Shown here one piece after another: positions 47,389 through 57,000 of a stretch of 64,000 bases of DNA (its first letter is position 1; each line of letters opens with the position of its first letter). A program made the translations under genes and the position numbers. Origin of the DNA: Paenibacillus sp. Soil750. GTDB taxonomy: Bacteria; Bacillota; Bacilli; Paenibacillales; NBRC-103111. Under the pieces are notes generated by a model that saw only the letters and a program-made list of their open reading frames with translations, did not search any database and was not told the DNA's origin. The stretch is taken from positions 1-64,000 of the forward strand of contig NZ_LMSD01000016.1 in NCBI RefSeq assembly GCF_001428045.1, written 5' to 3'.

Positions 47389-47393
47389 AAAGC

Positions 47394-47417
47394 AAAAACA
47401 GGCCACAAAGGCCTGTT
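47394..47417 (-). terminator. veg intrinsic terminator
   Basis: Minus strand AACAGGCC, loop TTTGT, GGCCTGTT, TTT. It ends just before the sspF promoter. Confidence 0.88.
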
Positions 47418-47438
47418 CAATATCGGAACGCTATTAAG

Positions 47439-47714
47439 CTAATGCTGTATGTAAGTGATGCGAACCTGACCATCATCGTTGCATACAGTAACTTCGACGG
47501 ACTCGGTGAGGATATCGGCGTAGCTGTATGACACTCGTTTGAAGGCATGGGATTCTTGATCTAATTTCACAATAAACACAGAAGGGTAGGTTTCTTCTAA
47601 AACACCGGAACGCTCGACAGTCTTACGACGGCCACCATTCGCTCTCAACATGATCTTCTGCCCAACATGGGGCTCCAAACTGCGTTTGATTTCCAATAGC
47701 GCATTTTTTGCCAT
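47439..47714 (-). CDS. veg: Veg protein (biofilm-related, DUF1021)
   Basis: 91 residues from [27 protein letters not shown] lies 9 bases upstream. Core [20 protein letters not shown] and [20 protein letters not shown] matches Veg. In B. subtilis veg is very highly transcribed and affects biofilm matrix genes through SinR. Preceded by two perfect sigma-A promoters in tandem, followed by a terminator, and located between yabG and sspF. Confidence 0.95.
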   Translation of the reverse strand: MAKNALLEIKRSLEPHVGQKIMLRANGGRRKTVERSGVLEETYPSVFIVKLDQESHAFKRVSYSYADILTESVEVTVCNDDGQVRITYIQH

Positions 47715-47741
47715 TGTCAACTACCACCTCTTTCCTAGTCA

Positions 47742-47770
47742 ATTATAACCCATTCACCCCCTCATGTCAA
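47742..47770 (-). promoter_or_regulatory. veg proximal promoter (perfect sigma-A)
   Basis: Minus strand TTGACA (47765-47770), 17-base spacer, TATAAT (47742-47747). Confidence 0.9.
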
Positions 47771-47782
47771 ATGAGGGCAAAT

Positions 47783-47812
47783 ATTATATCAGCACCCTAT
47801 TCCCGTTGTCAA
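47783..47812 (-). promoter_or_regulatory. veg distal promoter (perfect sigma-A hexamers)
   Basis: Minus strand TTGACA (47807-47812), 18-base spacer, TATAAT (47783-47788). Lies 41 bases upstream of the proximal promoter. Confidence 0.85.
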
Positions 47813-47962
47813 CGGCATTTTTATAGGTTTTTCGATTTCTCCTCCCTTCAGGTTGTCACCAATGTTCGCAAATTATTCACACTTTTCCAGTTAAGGAGAA
47901 ACTTCTTCCCTTGAACATACGAACATAGAGCAAATACCAAAGGAACAACTGCCTGATGAGGA

Positions 47963-48019
47963 CAAAAAAAAGAACACTTCCTGTCATCACCCACACGGAG
48001 TTCATAACAAAAAGTGTTT
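47963..48019 (-). terminator. Putative yabG terminator
   Basis: Minus strand arms AACACTT and AAGTGTT with a large 32-base loop, then C and eight T residues. The stem is short for its loop. No gene seen between here and yabG or veg. Confidence 0.5.
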
Positions 48020-48102
48020 CTATGAATCACACGATTCAGATAGGCTTTCATGGCTTAAAATGACTACTGCCCTATTCCGTCTTCTAGAGACGCCTAATCT
48101 AG

Positions 48103-48984
48103 CTACACAGACTCTTCGGTGTGCTGAATACCAGGAACACCCATCCGATAGCTACCGCGCGTCTCAACCCCACCCAGCCCCTCCAGGCCTGTCACCGTTA
48201 AATCCATAATATCCAACATCGAAATCGTTTCTCTTGTTGGGGTATAGGACAGCTTAGCAGCGATGCACAAAGGGTCTAAGGCATGAATAAGTATTCGTGC
48301 AGGAGAACTTGCGAAGTTAGCCCCAGCCCGTAATAACGCTTCAAAATGCGACTGACAAGCACCCGCCACAATAATTAAGGAATCCCGATTCCTCTCAAAT
48401 TGTCTAGCCACTCGCACCGCATTCACAAAGTTTTGGGAATTCTTATAGCTCGACAGATTGCTCGGGCTCACGCTTTGCCGATTTTTCAAAATACCATCAT
48501 GACCCGTAATGACAACAATGTCCGGTTTATATTGAGGAAGCAATCTTTGCAGCGCTTCCGCCATTTGTGCCTCAGGAATGAAGAACCCTTCTGCTGGTAC
48601 GCGCAATTCGCCGTAGAGCTGCATACTTTTTCGCAGATAACTCGGATCGCCATCCAAGTGAAGAACTCTTCCCGGCACTTCAAAATAACTGTTATGAGCC
48701 GGTTGTGATTTTTGTTTATGGTTGACGGCTATCTGATTCTTTTCCTGCAATTGCACTTGGGACACCGCCAGTCGACGCAGTGACTCACGAAATTCAGGCG
48801 AGCTTGACCGTGGATGATCTAAGGTCTCCTTAGGATTCGTTTTCGTCAGATCCGTGAGCGGCGCATCTGCAAGTAACCGAAAATCGACACCCCTCAGAAT
48901 GGCCTTGAGATGCTCAATTCGTTCAATTTTAAACACGACGTCGCCGCCATAGGAAATACGGGTAACAAAATCTCCTTGCCTCAT
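48103..48984 (-). CDS. yabG: Sporulation-specific protease YabG
   Basis: 293 residues of the YabG family: MRQGDFVTRISYGGDVVFKI, VLHLDGDPSYLRKSMQLYGE, KPDIVVITGHDGIL, FVNAVRVAR, SLIIVAGACQSHFEALLRAGANFASSPARI. The conserved His (GHDG) and Cys (GACQSH) suggest a caspase-like cysteine protease pair. YabG processes coat proteins such as SpoIVA and SafA in the mother cell. A good sigma-K promoter lies immediately upstream, inside the rsmA downstream region. Position between rsmA and veg as in B. subtilis. Confidence 0.95.
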   Translation of the reverse strand: MRQGDFVTRISYGGDVVFKIERIEHLKAILRGVDFRLLADAPLTDLTKTNPKETLDHPRSSSPEFRESLRRLAVSQVQLQEKNQIAVNHKQKSQPAHNSYFEVPGRVLHLDGDPSYLRKSMQLYGELRVPAEGFFIPEAQMAEALQRLLPQYKPDIVVITGHDGILKNRQSVSPSNLSSYKNSQNFVNAVRVARQFERNRDSLIIVAGACQSHFEALLRAGANFASSPARILIHALDPLCIAAKLSYTPTRETISMLDIMDLTVTGLEGLGGVETRGSYRMGVPGIQHTEESV

Positions 48985-49006
48985 CGCACAAATCCCCTCC
49001 TAAGGG

Positions 49007-49034
49007 TATCCTATGGCGAGACTAGGCATTTGGT
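49007..49034 (-). promoter_or_regulatory. Sigma-K promoter for yabG
   Basis: Minus strand ACC (49032-49034), 16-base spacer, CATAGGATA (49007-49015), fitting the CATAnnnTA -10 of sigma-K. yabG is sigma-K-dependent in B. subtilis. Confidence 0.65.
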
Positions 49035-49039
49035 GCGGG

Positions 49040-50529
<1,490 letters not shown>

Positions 50530-50554
50530 CACCGTTTTCCTTCCCCAGTACGCA

Positions 50555-50582
50555 GAAAAAGAAGAGGGGTCTCCTCTTCTTT
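50555..50582 (-). terminator. yabE intrinsic terminator
   Basis: Minus strand AAGAAGAGG, short loop, CCTCTTCTT, TTTC. Confidence 0.85.
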
Positions 50583-50646
50583 CGCGCAGGCAGATGCCAA
50601 GCTACGTGTATTTAGTAGTGTTCCCGTCGAAACTACCGTTTACACG

Positions 50647-51786
50647 TTAGTTTTGGGACGGTTTTGTAGGGCCAACCACATACACAGTGTACCCTTGCTT
50701 CGTGCCGAATTTATTTGCATATCCGTGATCTTCATAGTATACATCGATCATTTGGCCTTTCACGCCGCTGCCAATATCCTCAGCACGACGGAAACCAATC
50801 CCTTCAATGTACACCCACCAACCAAGCGGAATAACCTTCGGATCGACGGCAATTGTACGCCCTTCCGTCACGGTAGTACCTGTGTAGGTTTTACCATACC
50901 CAGAGGAGCCCTCGGTTTTGCCTGTCGACGCAGCGTCCGCTGAGTAAGCAGTAAGCTTCACGTTTTTGAGAATTTGCTTGTAGCCGAAGGTCACACCATT
51001 CTTGGAGACCTCATCCACACTCGGTGAAGAGGCGGAGAGAACAACCACAGGATTTTTCGTGCCTATGGATACTACTTTCTTAACACTTTCTGTTTGTACT
51101 TCTTCACCCACAACTGCTTCCGCGACTAAAACACCGTCCTCGAAAGTCTTTTCTTTCTTCTTGACCAATACGCCTTCTTTACCTTCTTGGACCACTTGCT
51201 CTTTCCCTTTAAGTAAAGATGCGTCATTCTTTTTCTCTGTCTCGAATGCGATCGGTTCAGAGACTTCCTCCGTCTCTTTTTTCACACGGACGATCTTGAT
51301 TTCATCGCCTGTGGTAAGAGCGGACGTCGGTTCGGGAGAAATACGATCGTTCTCCCCAAGTGCAATATTTAAACGTTGCAATGCACTTTCTACCGTTCTT
51401 GCAGTTGTGTAAACAGTGGTGGTCTTTCCATCAGCAGTCAATTGAATCGGTGAGGCATGCTCGATAACAATTTTGTCTCCACCCTTGAGCTTGGTCGTGA
51501 GTGAAGCTGAAATTTCATCGTGCTCACCAATCGTTATGGCTTGTTCATCCAGTAGGCGTTGCAGGACCCATTGCTTCGTGTGCACAATAGTTTCTTGTCC
51601 ATTAACAACCACGGATACGCTCTTGGTAGCCGTTCCGTACAACAACACCAAAAACATGAAAGTCATTGCGATTGAGATTATAGCTAGGCTTAAAATCAAA
51701 CGCAAGTTTTCATGCTTCCATCGCAATGCGAAGGACATGCTGGATGATCGTTTTACATGGGTCTCGCTAATTGAGATACTGCCCAC
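50647..51786 (-). CDS. yabE: G5 and 3D-domain cell-wall protein (YabE, resuscitation-factor-like)
   Basis: 379 residues. A membrane segment (about 31-53: LILSLAIISIAMTFMFLVLL) acts as signal/anchor; two DUF348 repeats follow (VVVNGQETIVHTKQWVLQRL near 58, TVYTTARTVESALQRLNI near 120), a G5 domain (about 190-265: VQEGKEGVLVKKKEKTFEDG), and a C-terminal 3D domain (about 285-370) with LTAYSADAASTG, AVDPKVIPLG, AEDIGSGVKGQMIDVYY; the three Asp residues are present. Likely a lytic transglycosylase-like wall hydrolase. GTG start with AAGGAGG 9 bases upstream. Controlled by a c-di-AMP riboswitch. Confidence 0.92.
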   Translation of the reverse strand: MGSISISETHVKRSSSMSFALRWKHENLRLILSLAIISIAMTFMFLVLLYGTATKSVSVVVNGQETIVHTKQWVLQRLLDEQAITIGEHDEISASLTTKLKGGDKIVIEHASPIQLTADGKTTTVYTTARTVESALQRLNIALGENDRISPEPTSALTTGDEIKIVRVKKETEEVSEPIAFETEKKNDASLLKGKEQVVQEGKEGVLVKKKEKTFEDGVLVAEAVVGEEVQTESVKKVVSIGTKNPVVVLSASSPSVDEVSKNGVTFGYKQILKNVKLTAYSADAASTGKTEGSSGYGKTYTGTTVTEGRTIAVDPKVIPLGWWVYIEGIGFRRAEDIGSGVKGQMIDVYYEDHGYANKFGTKQGYTVYVVGPTKPSQN

Positions 51787-51990
51787 TTCTTCGGTCCTCC
51801 TTCAAAGCCTCGCCGCCAGGTTACAGCATGATTAATTTGACGCGACTAAGGTTTTTAGTTTAACTTAACGCTCGCCATCATCAGCAAGTTACTCCGCTGA
51901 ATCTGGTCGTCCCCCCCTTTTACCTATTCATCATCCTATGAATTCCGGGTTGTTTTATGTCTTATGATCTGTGTATAACCCTAAATGAGG

Positions 51991-52027
51991 ACAAAAAGCC
52001 AGCAAGAAGAGGACTCTTCTCGCTGGC
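51991..52027 (-). terminator. Riboswitch-controlled terminator upstream of yabE
   Basis: Minus strand GCCAGCGAGAAGAG / CTCTTCTTGCTGGC stem with a small loop, then TTTTT. It lies about 55 bases after the aptamer and 205 bases before yabE, the usual place of a transcriptional OFF switch platform. Confidence 0.85.
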
Positions 52028-52079
52028 TTAGTTTGCATAATGAAATACAAATAGCACGCACGACAATCGTTACCTCTCT

Positions 52080-52255
52080 TACGCTTACGAGGTTAGCTGA
52101 CGGATTCGGACGTGAGAGTCGCCCTACGTAGACGCAAACTGCTTGTTTGACGTCTATGATTCACCCCTGTTACTCTCTGCTTACTTAACCGCATTGGAAT
52201 GCTCATTAAGTTTGCAGTGGTTCCCCCGTTCCCACATTTGGAACTCAGCGAATGG
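52080..52255 (-). promoter_or_regulatory. ydaO/yuaA-type c-di-AMP riboswitch aptamer
   Basis: The minus strand carries conserved ydaO blocks in order: GGGAACGGGGGAACCA, then AGGGGTGAATC, TAGGGCGACTCTC, and CCGAATCCGTCAGCTAACCT, closed by CGCT (5' side, near 52247) and AGCG (3' side, near 52083). Such aptamers bind c-di-AMP and usually switch off wall-hydrolase and osmolyte genes through a terminator, here at 51991-52027. The regulated gene is yabE. Confidence 0.93.
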
Positions 52256-52293
52256 AAAATTGGCAAATTGGATATTAAGTTATTATGAAAAGT

Positions 52294-52322
52294 ATATTAC
52301 GCTGTTAATCTCAACCTGTAAA
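52294..52322 (-). promoter_or_regulatory. Sigma-A promoter for the riboswitch-yabE transcript
   Basis: Minus strand TTTACA (52317-52322), 17-base spacer, TAATAT (52294-52299). Predicted start near 52287, about 30 bases before the aptamer. Confidence 0.65.
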
Positions 52323-52439
52323 GGGATTAACACCCGTTAAAAAGGGCTAAATCGCTTAAATTTCGATTATTTTTCATATATAACCCACTTATATCTACAT
52401 GTGTCTAACTTTAACGTACGTATACGCGATTTTTCAGTG

Positions 52440-52483
52440 TATAATGGTCAAAACTAGGCTATAAATGCAAATTTGTTTATAAT
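52440..52483 (+). promoter_or_regulatory. Possible ecsAB promoter region
   Basis: Two TATAAT hexamers on the plus strand (52440-52445 and 52478-52483) lie upstream of ecsA, but neither has a convincing -35 at 16-18 bases. Either could be the -10. Confidence 0.3.
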
Positions 52484-52543
52484 GATTCTGGAAGTATTTG
52501 ATTGAAAAATACCAAAAATTTGCTATTTAGGGAGGCAATTGAG

Positions 52544-53287
52544 ATGGGTCCCATCTTGCAAGTAAACGCTTTATTCGGTGGTTATTTACCCAACAAACCT
52601 GTTCTCCATGACCTTACCTTCTCGATCCGTCAAGGTGAAATGATGGGGCTAATCGGACTCAATGGTGCAGGGAAAAGTACCACCATCAAAAATATTCTCG
52701 GGCTGCTTCAACCACAAAAAGGGTCCATTCGCATTAACGGTTTAACACTAGCCGAAAATCCATTGCCTTACCGAGCGACATACGCATATGTACCTGAAAG
52801 TCCGGAGTTATACGAAGAGCTTACGATTCGTGAACACCTCGAGCTAACAGCGATGGCTTACGGTATTTCTAAAGCGGATTATGAAACCCGTTCTCGATCT
52901 TTATTAGAGCAGTTTCAAATGAAAGACAAGCTCAATAGCTTCGCAAGTCATTTATCTAAAGGGATGAAACAGAAGGTCATGATCATGAATGCCTTCCTAA
53001 TCGAACCCTCTTTATATATCATCGATGAACCCTTTCTCGGACTCGATCCATTAGCGATTCGTTCCTTGCTTGATCTCATGGTTCAAATGAAGAAGAAAGG
53101 TGCATCCTTTCTCATTTCCTCACACATTTTGTCTACAATTGAAAAATATTGCGATGCTTATGTCGTTCTCCACAAAGGTCACATGGTGGCTCAGGGAGAT
53201 TTAGTCGAATTACGCGCCCAGACGGCTCTGCCTCAGGCGTCATTAGACGACATCTTCTACAAGCTCGTTCAAGGAGACATGGCATGA
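52544..53287 (+). CDS. ecsA: ABC transporter ATP-binding protein (EcsA-like)
   Basis: 247 residues from the ATG at 52544, which has GGGAGG 8 bases upstream; the frame opens earlier at a TTG. Walker A GLNGAGKSTTIKN, Q-loop region YAYVPESPELYEELTIREHLE, signature SKGMKQKVMIM, Walker B LYIIDEPFLGLDPLA and switch His in LISSHILS. Strong likeness to B. subtilis EcsA, which affects secretion, competence and sporulation through RasP activity. Overlaps ecsB by four bases. Confidence 0.92.
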   Translation: MGPILQVNALFGGYLPNKPVLHDLTFSIRQGEMMGLIGLNGAGKSTTIKNILGLLQPQKGSIRINGLTLAENPLPYRATYAYVPESPELYEELTIREHLELTAMAYGISKADYETRSRSLLEQFQMKDKLNSFASHLSKGMKQKVMIMNAFLIEPSLYIIDEPFLGLDPLAIRSLLDLMVQMKKKGASFLISSHILSTIEKYCDAYVVLHKGHMVAQGDLVELRAQTALPQASLDDIFYKLVQGDMA

Positions 53288-54534
53288 GTCACTTAACGGA
53301 TAGTACACCTGCATTTAACACACATGCATTATGGAAGCAGCGTTTTCAACATTATTGGAAGGAATCCATGGGATATTGGCAGTATGCCGCACGCAGTAAC
53401 TTTATCGGCTTCTTGTTGTTTCTTGTCATCGTTTCTTCCTATTATTATGCAAAAACATTACAGCGTCTTCCGACAGATTATCCGTATCTATGGATCGTGT
53501 TACTTGTGCTCGTTCCACTCGTCGCTTCAAGCTCCATTCGAACGCTGACTCGCAGTGCGGATCGAATGTTTCTATTGCGGATTGAACATGAAATGGGCGC
53601 CTACTTCCGAAGTAGCTTTCTGTATAGCCTATCACTTCAAGGCGTTTGGTTATTTCTCGGTTGGGTCGCAGTAACACCCCTATATAAGCACTGTCTAGGT
53701 ACCGAAGCGCAGCCATTTCTTCTCATTTTCGCTCTATTACTTCTATTAAAAGTAGCGAACCTATTAGCAAGTTGGCAGGAAGGAAGATTTGCCGCCGAAC
53801 GAACCCGATTCGTATCTGTTTGTTACCGATGGGTGGCATCCCTCGCCTTAGTCACGGTCCAATTTTACTATAGCAGTTTATGGGCAAGCCTAGCTGCCAT
53901 ACTTCTTGTATTCATTTGGCTCATTGCATTCCGATACGTGGGTAAATATGTGATTGGATGGGACTATCTGATCGCCAAAGAGAAACAGCAGCAAGCGAGA
54001 CTCTACGCCTTCTTCAACTGGTTCGTGGATGTACCTCAATTACCAACGCGAATAACCCGCCGAGGTTGGATCAGCGGGATTACCCGAACGATTCCATTTC
54101 GACAGGATTCGGCGTTTCTCTACTTATATATGAAGACATTGCTGCGCACCGAGATGTTCGCCATTGTTCTCCGTCTGACTGTGATCGGCATCTTAGCCAT
54201 AGCTGTTGCAGACTCCACGACTGCACGAAGCGTCATTCTACTCATCGCACTAGTGATCTCTATGGTTCAGCTTACTTCATTGGAGCGTGCACATCGATAT
54301 ACATTTTGGCTCCATATGTACCCTTTGGAGCCTCAAGCAAGAGCAGGTTCCCTAGCCTTTATCATCTGGCTAACCCTCTTGCTAGAGCTTGTTATCCTAA
54401 CGATTCCATTTATGATGGGAACCCCCATCCTATATATCGTAGTCCCCTTACTCAGTCTTGCCTTTATATCTTTCGCATGCGGCGTTGTTTTACGCCGGAA
54501 GTTCAAGAAAAACGCCTTACTTGAGGCCGAGTAA
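53284..54534 (+). CDS. ecsB: ABC transporter permease (EcsB-like)
   Basis: 416 residues from ATG at 53284, overlapping the ecsA stop (ATGA). The longer open frame upstream runs through ecsA in another frame and is not used. Multiple membrane segments: FIGFLLFLVIVSSYYYAK near 40, IVLLVLVPLVASS, pairs around 115-200, and four in the C-terminal half (LIALVISMVQLTS, LTLLLELVILTIPFMMG). Basic cytosolic regions between. Partner of EcsA; substrate unknown. Its 3' end overlaps convergent tatD by 18 bases. Confidence 0.9.
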   Translation: MSHLTDSTPAFNTHALWKQRFQHYWKESMGYWQYAARSNFIGFLLFLVIVSSYYYAKTLQRLPTDYPYLWIVLLVLVPLVASSSIRTLTRSADRMFLLRIEHEMGAYFRSSFLYSLSLQGVWLFLGWVAVTPLYKHCLGTEAQPFLLIFALLLLLKVANLLASWQEGRFAAERTRFVSVCYRWVASLALVTVQFYYSSLWASLAAILLVFIWLIAFRYVGKYVIGWDYLIAKEKQQQARLYAFFNWFVDVPQLPTRITRRGWISGITRTIPFRQDSAFLYLYMKTLLRTEMFAIVLRLTVIGILAIAVADSTTARSVILLIALVISMVQLTSLERAHRYTFWLHMYPLEPQARAGSLAFIIWLTLLLELVILTIPFMMGTPILYIVVPLLSLAFISFACGVVLRRKFKKNALLEAE

Positions 54535-55284
54535 CCGAATCGCATTGTTGGTTGTAATTTCAGCTATCTCTTCCAACGTCATCCCTCGAATTTCCGCGGC
54601 AGTCTCGGCCACCAAGCGAACGTAACCGGTCTCATTGCGCTTACCGCGGAAAGGATGTGGCGTTAAGTATGGCGCATCCGTTTCGATCAATAATCGATCA
54701 AGCGGTACCTGCGCCAGCACCTCTTTCGGCTGCACTGCATTTTTGAATGTAACAGGGCCTCCAAAGGAAATATGGAAATTCATATCCAGACACTGCTTCG
54801 CTGTCTCCCAACTGCCTGAGAAACAATGCATGATACCCCCGACCTCCGCCGCCTTCTCTTCTTTGAGAATCGTTAGAATGTCTTGATGTGCATCCCGATT
54901 ATGAATCACAATTGGCATCCCCAACTTACGCGCAAGCCGAATTTGCTCCCGAAAGACTCGTTGCTGAACATCCTTGGGCGACTTGTCCCAGTAATAATCC
55001 AGACCAATCTCCCCGATCGCGACCACCTTCTCATGCTGACACAAGGACTCAATCCATTCCAAATCGCCAGGCATCATATCTATCGCATCTACAGGGTGCC
55101 AGCCAACCGTCGAATAAATAAAATCATATTTCTCAGCTAGCTCGATTGAGCTAGGAATCGTTTCTCGATTAAAGCCGACATTCACAATTCTCGTAACGCC
55201 GGCCTCTAACGCCCGTTGAATGACTTCATCTTGATCATCTTTGAATTGCTCAGCATTTAAATGTGTGTGTGAATCCGTTAGCAT
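54517..55284 (-). CDS. tatD: TatD-family metal-dependent DNase (YabD)
   Basis: 255-residue TIM-barrel hydrolase: MLTDSHTHLNAEQFKDDQDE with the metal-binding HxH, GEIGLDYYW with the bridging Glu, IVIHNRDAHQDI, MHCFSGSWETA, and LIETDAPYLTPHPFRGKRN with the Asp ligand. Likely a 3'-5' exonuclease used in DNA quality control. In B. subtilis yabD follows metS; metS is absent here. Convergent with ecsB and overlapping its end. Confidence 0.95.
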   Translation of the reverse strand: MLTDSHTHLNAEQFKDDQDEVIQRALEAGVTRIVNVGFNRETIPSSIELAEKYDFIYSTVGWHPVDAIDMMPGDLEWIESLCQHEKVVAIGEIGLDYYWDKSPKDVQQRVFREQIRLARKLGMPIVIHNRDAHQDILTILKEEKAAEVGGIMHCFSGSWETAKQCLDMNFHISFGGPVTFKNAVQPKEVLAQVPLDRLLIETDAPYLTPHPFRGKRNETGYVRLVAETAAEIRGMTLEEIAEITTNNAIRLLGLK

Positions 55285-55354
55285 GTCTGTTCTCCCTTAT
55301 GTAACTGAATATGAATGATGTTCCATCATTTTGCTTATAGCTTCTTATACCTGC

Positions 55355-56632
55355 TTATTCTTGCTCCCCCAACATCTCCCAAACATCCGGATATTCTTCA
55401 GCGTTCAACCGCTCAAGAAACTCTTCAGGATAGTACACATGATGCTTCCCCATCTGGAAGCCACTAATCGACTGTACAATTTCGGACCGATGAGTTATCT
55501 CAGTTAACGTCTCCTTATGATCTATTAAGAGGATTGGCAAATTATCATCGTTTTCACCAGCTCTGTACACGTCATAGGATTGATTCGAAGGGAAATCGAT
55601 CTCCATATAGTACGTCGGATCGAAACCTACTTCTCTCATCACTTTTTCCATACGCTGAATAAGCTCCCCCTGATCTCCATCGAAGGTACTGTACTTGTAC
55701 AATTTACGGTCCAAGAATCGTTTGCACATATCCGCCAGCATACCATCCTTCTCTTGACTCCAAAAGGTCAGCATCGTTTGCATGACAGACTCATCCAGTA
55801 GCAAATAATCCTCTAAGGAAATTTGATTCTGAATGAGATGAAGAATCGGCTCAACCATAAATCCAAATGTATAGCCTTCCTCATACAATTGCTTCGCACG
55901 TGCAAATACCTTGTGCAGAAGAATTTCTGCGCTTCTCGTAACTGGATGAAAATAGACCTGCCAGTACATTTGATAGCGAGACATTAGATAATCCTCAACA
56001 GCATGCATACCGCTCTCTTTGACAACAATATGCCCTTTATAAGGCCTAATCACACGAAGAATGCGCTCCAGATCGAATGTGCCATAGTTCACACCGGTAA
56101 AGTAAGCATCGCGCAGCAAATAATCCATACGGTCCGCATCCAATTGACTGGAAACCAGGCTGACGACAATCTCTTCATTATATGATTTACAAATGACACC
56201 TGCCACCTTCTTCGGAAAATCAGGTGAAACACGACTCAGTACTTCGTTCACCTCAGTATCCCCTAACACGATGCGGCAGGACCAGTCCTCGTGCTTTGTA
56301 CCGAAAGCTTTCTCAATCGAGTGTGAAAAAGGACCATGTCCCAAATCATGCAGCAATGCGGCGCATAAACATAGCAAACGCTCTTCCTTCGGCCAATCCT
56401 CATAGTGATTGCGTTCGAATTGCGAAATAATTTTTCGCGTAATTTCATAGACACCAAGCGAGTGGGAGAAGCGGCTATGCTCAGCACCATGAAAAGTTAA
56501 ATAGGACGTGCCTAATTGACGAATACGGCGCAATCGTTGAAACTCACGGGTATTAATCAAATCCCAAATCGTATCGTCTTGCACATAAATGTATTTGTGA
56601 ACGGGATCTTTAAACACCTTCTCTTCATTCAT
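55355..56632 (-). CDS. HD-domain phosphohydrolase (YwfO/dGTPase-like)
   Basis: 425 residues from MNEEKVFKDPVHKYIYVQDD; GGGAGG lies 10 bases upstream. The HD metal centre is visible: FHGAEHSRFSHSLGVYEI, LLHDLGHGPFSHSIE, and SQLDADRMDYLLRD with the last Asp. This fits the SAMHD1/YwfO family that hydrolyses dNTPs. An in-frame start 22 codons upstream (MTKGFMSK) is possible, but it would read through two Spo0A-box-like repeats as MSKMSK. In B. subtilis ywfO is at another locus. Confidence 0.87.
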   Translation of the reverse strand: MNEEKVFKDPVHKYIYVQDDTIWDLINTREFQRLRRIRQLGTSYLTFHGAEHSRFSHSLGVYEITRKIISQFERNHYEDWPKEERLLCLCAALLHDLGHGPFSHSIEKAFGTKHEDWSCRIVLGDTEVNEVLSRVSPDFPKKVAGVICKSYNEEIVVSLVSSQLDADRMDYLLRDAYFTGVNYGTFDLERILRVIRPYKGHIVVKESGMHAVEDYLMSRYQMYWQVYFHPVTRSAEILLHKVFARAKQLYEEGYTFGFMVEPILHLIQNQISLEDYLLLDESVMQTMLTFWSQEKDGMLADMCKRFLDRKLYKYSTFDGDQGELIQRMEKVMREVGFDPTYYMEIDFPSNQSYDVYRAGENDDNLPILLIDHKETLTEITHRSEIVQSISGFQMGKHHVYYPEEFLERLNAEEYPDVWEMLGEQE

Positions 56633-56665
56633 ACAGCTTGAACCTCCCTTTATATAGTTAAATAC

Positions 56666-56716
56666 TTTCGACATTTTCGACATGAAACCTTTTGTCATGT
56701 CGATTATTGTCGAATA
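56666..56716. promoter_or_regulatory. Cluster of four Spo0A-box-like sequences
   Basis: Two tandem TGTCGAA cores on the minus strand (within 56668-56683) and two on the plus strand (TGTCGAT near 56698, TGTCGAA near 56708), arranged head to head around a 13-base centre. Located just upstream of the HD hydrolase and over 180 bases from the abrB promoter. Confidence 0.6.
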
Positions 56717-56899
56717 TCAAATTCCAATTTATTCAGTACTTAATCGCTGATTTTCCAGTACCTCTTATGAAATAGGCCTTTGAAAAGTTCGTAATATAAT
56801 CCTTACAACCCCTTGTAGATAGCGCCATCAACGTTTTTTACCGCTTTACATAATTAATCAAAATAGACATGAAACTACTCGTTTTCAGTGAAAATATGG

Positions 56900-56928
56900 T
56901 TGACTATTTTGGGAATCGTTGGTATCAT
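56900..56928 (+). promoter_or_regulatory. Sigma-A promoter for abrB
   Basis: TTGACT (56900-56905), 17-base spacer, TATCAT (56923-56928). Predicted start near 56935. Confidence 0.65.
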
Positions 56929-56941
56929 AAGTCATAAGCAA

Positions 56942-56960
56942 ATGTCGAAACATGACGATA
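56942..56960 (+). promoter_or_regulatory. Spo0A boxes in the abrB leader
   Basis: TGTCGAA and, 10 bases later, TGACGAT follow the predicted abrB start at about +8 to +25. B. subtilis abrB is repressed by Spo0A through boxes just downstream of its promoter. Confidence 0.65.
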
Positions 56961-57000
56961 TTGATAAAAAATTGATAAAATCGAAAGGGGTTTTATATAT

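Noticed and set aside
52143..52340. Plus-strand 65-codon frame upstream of ecsA
   Set aside because: It lies over the c-di-AMP aptamer and its promoter on the minus strand, so conservation there is RNA, not protein.
53149..53283. Longer ecsB frame starting inside ecsA
   Set aside because: The first 45 codons are ecsA read in another frame; the ATG at 53284 overlaps the ecsA stop as coupled genes do.
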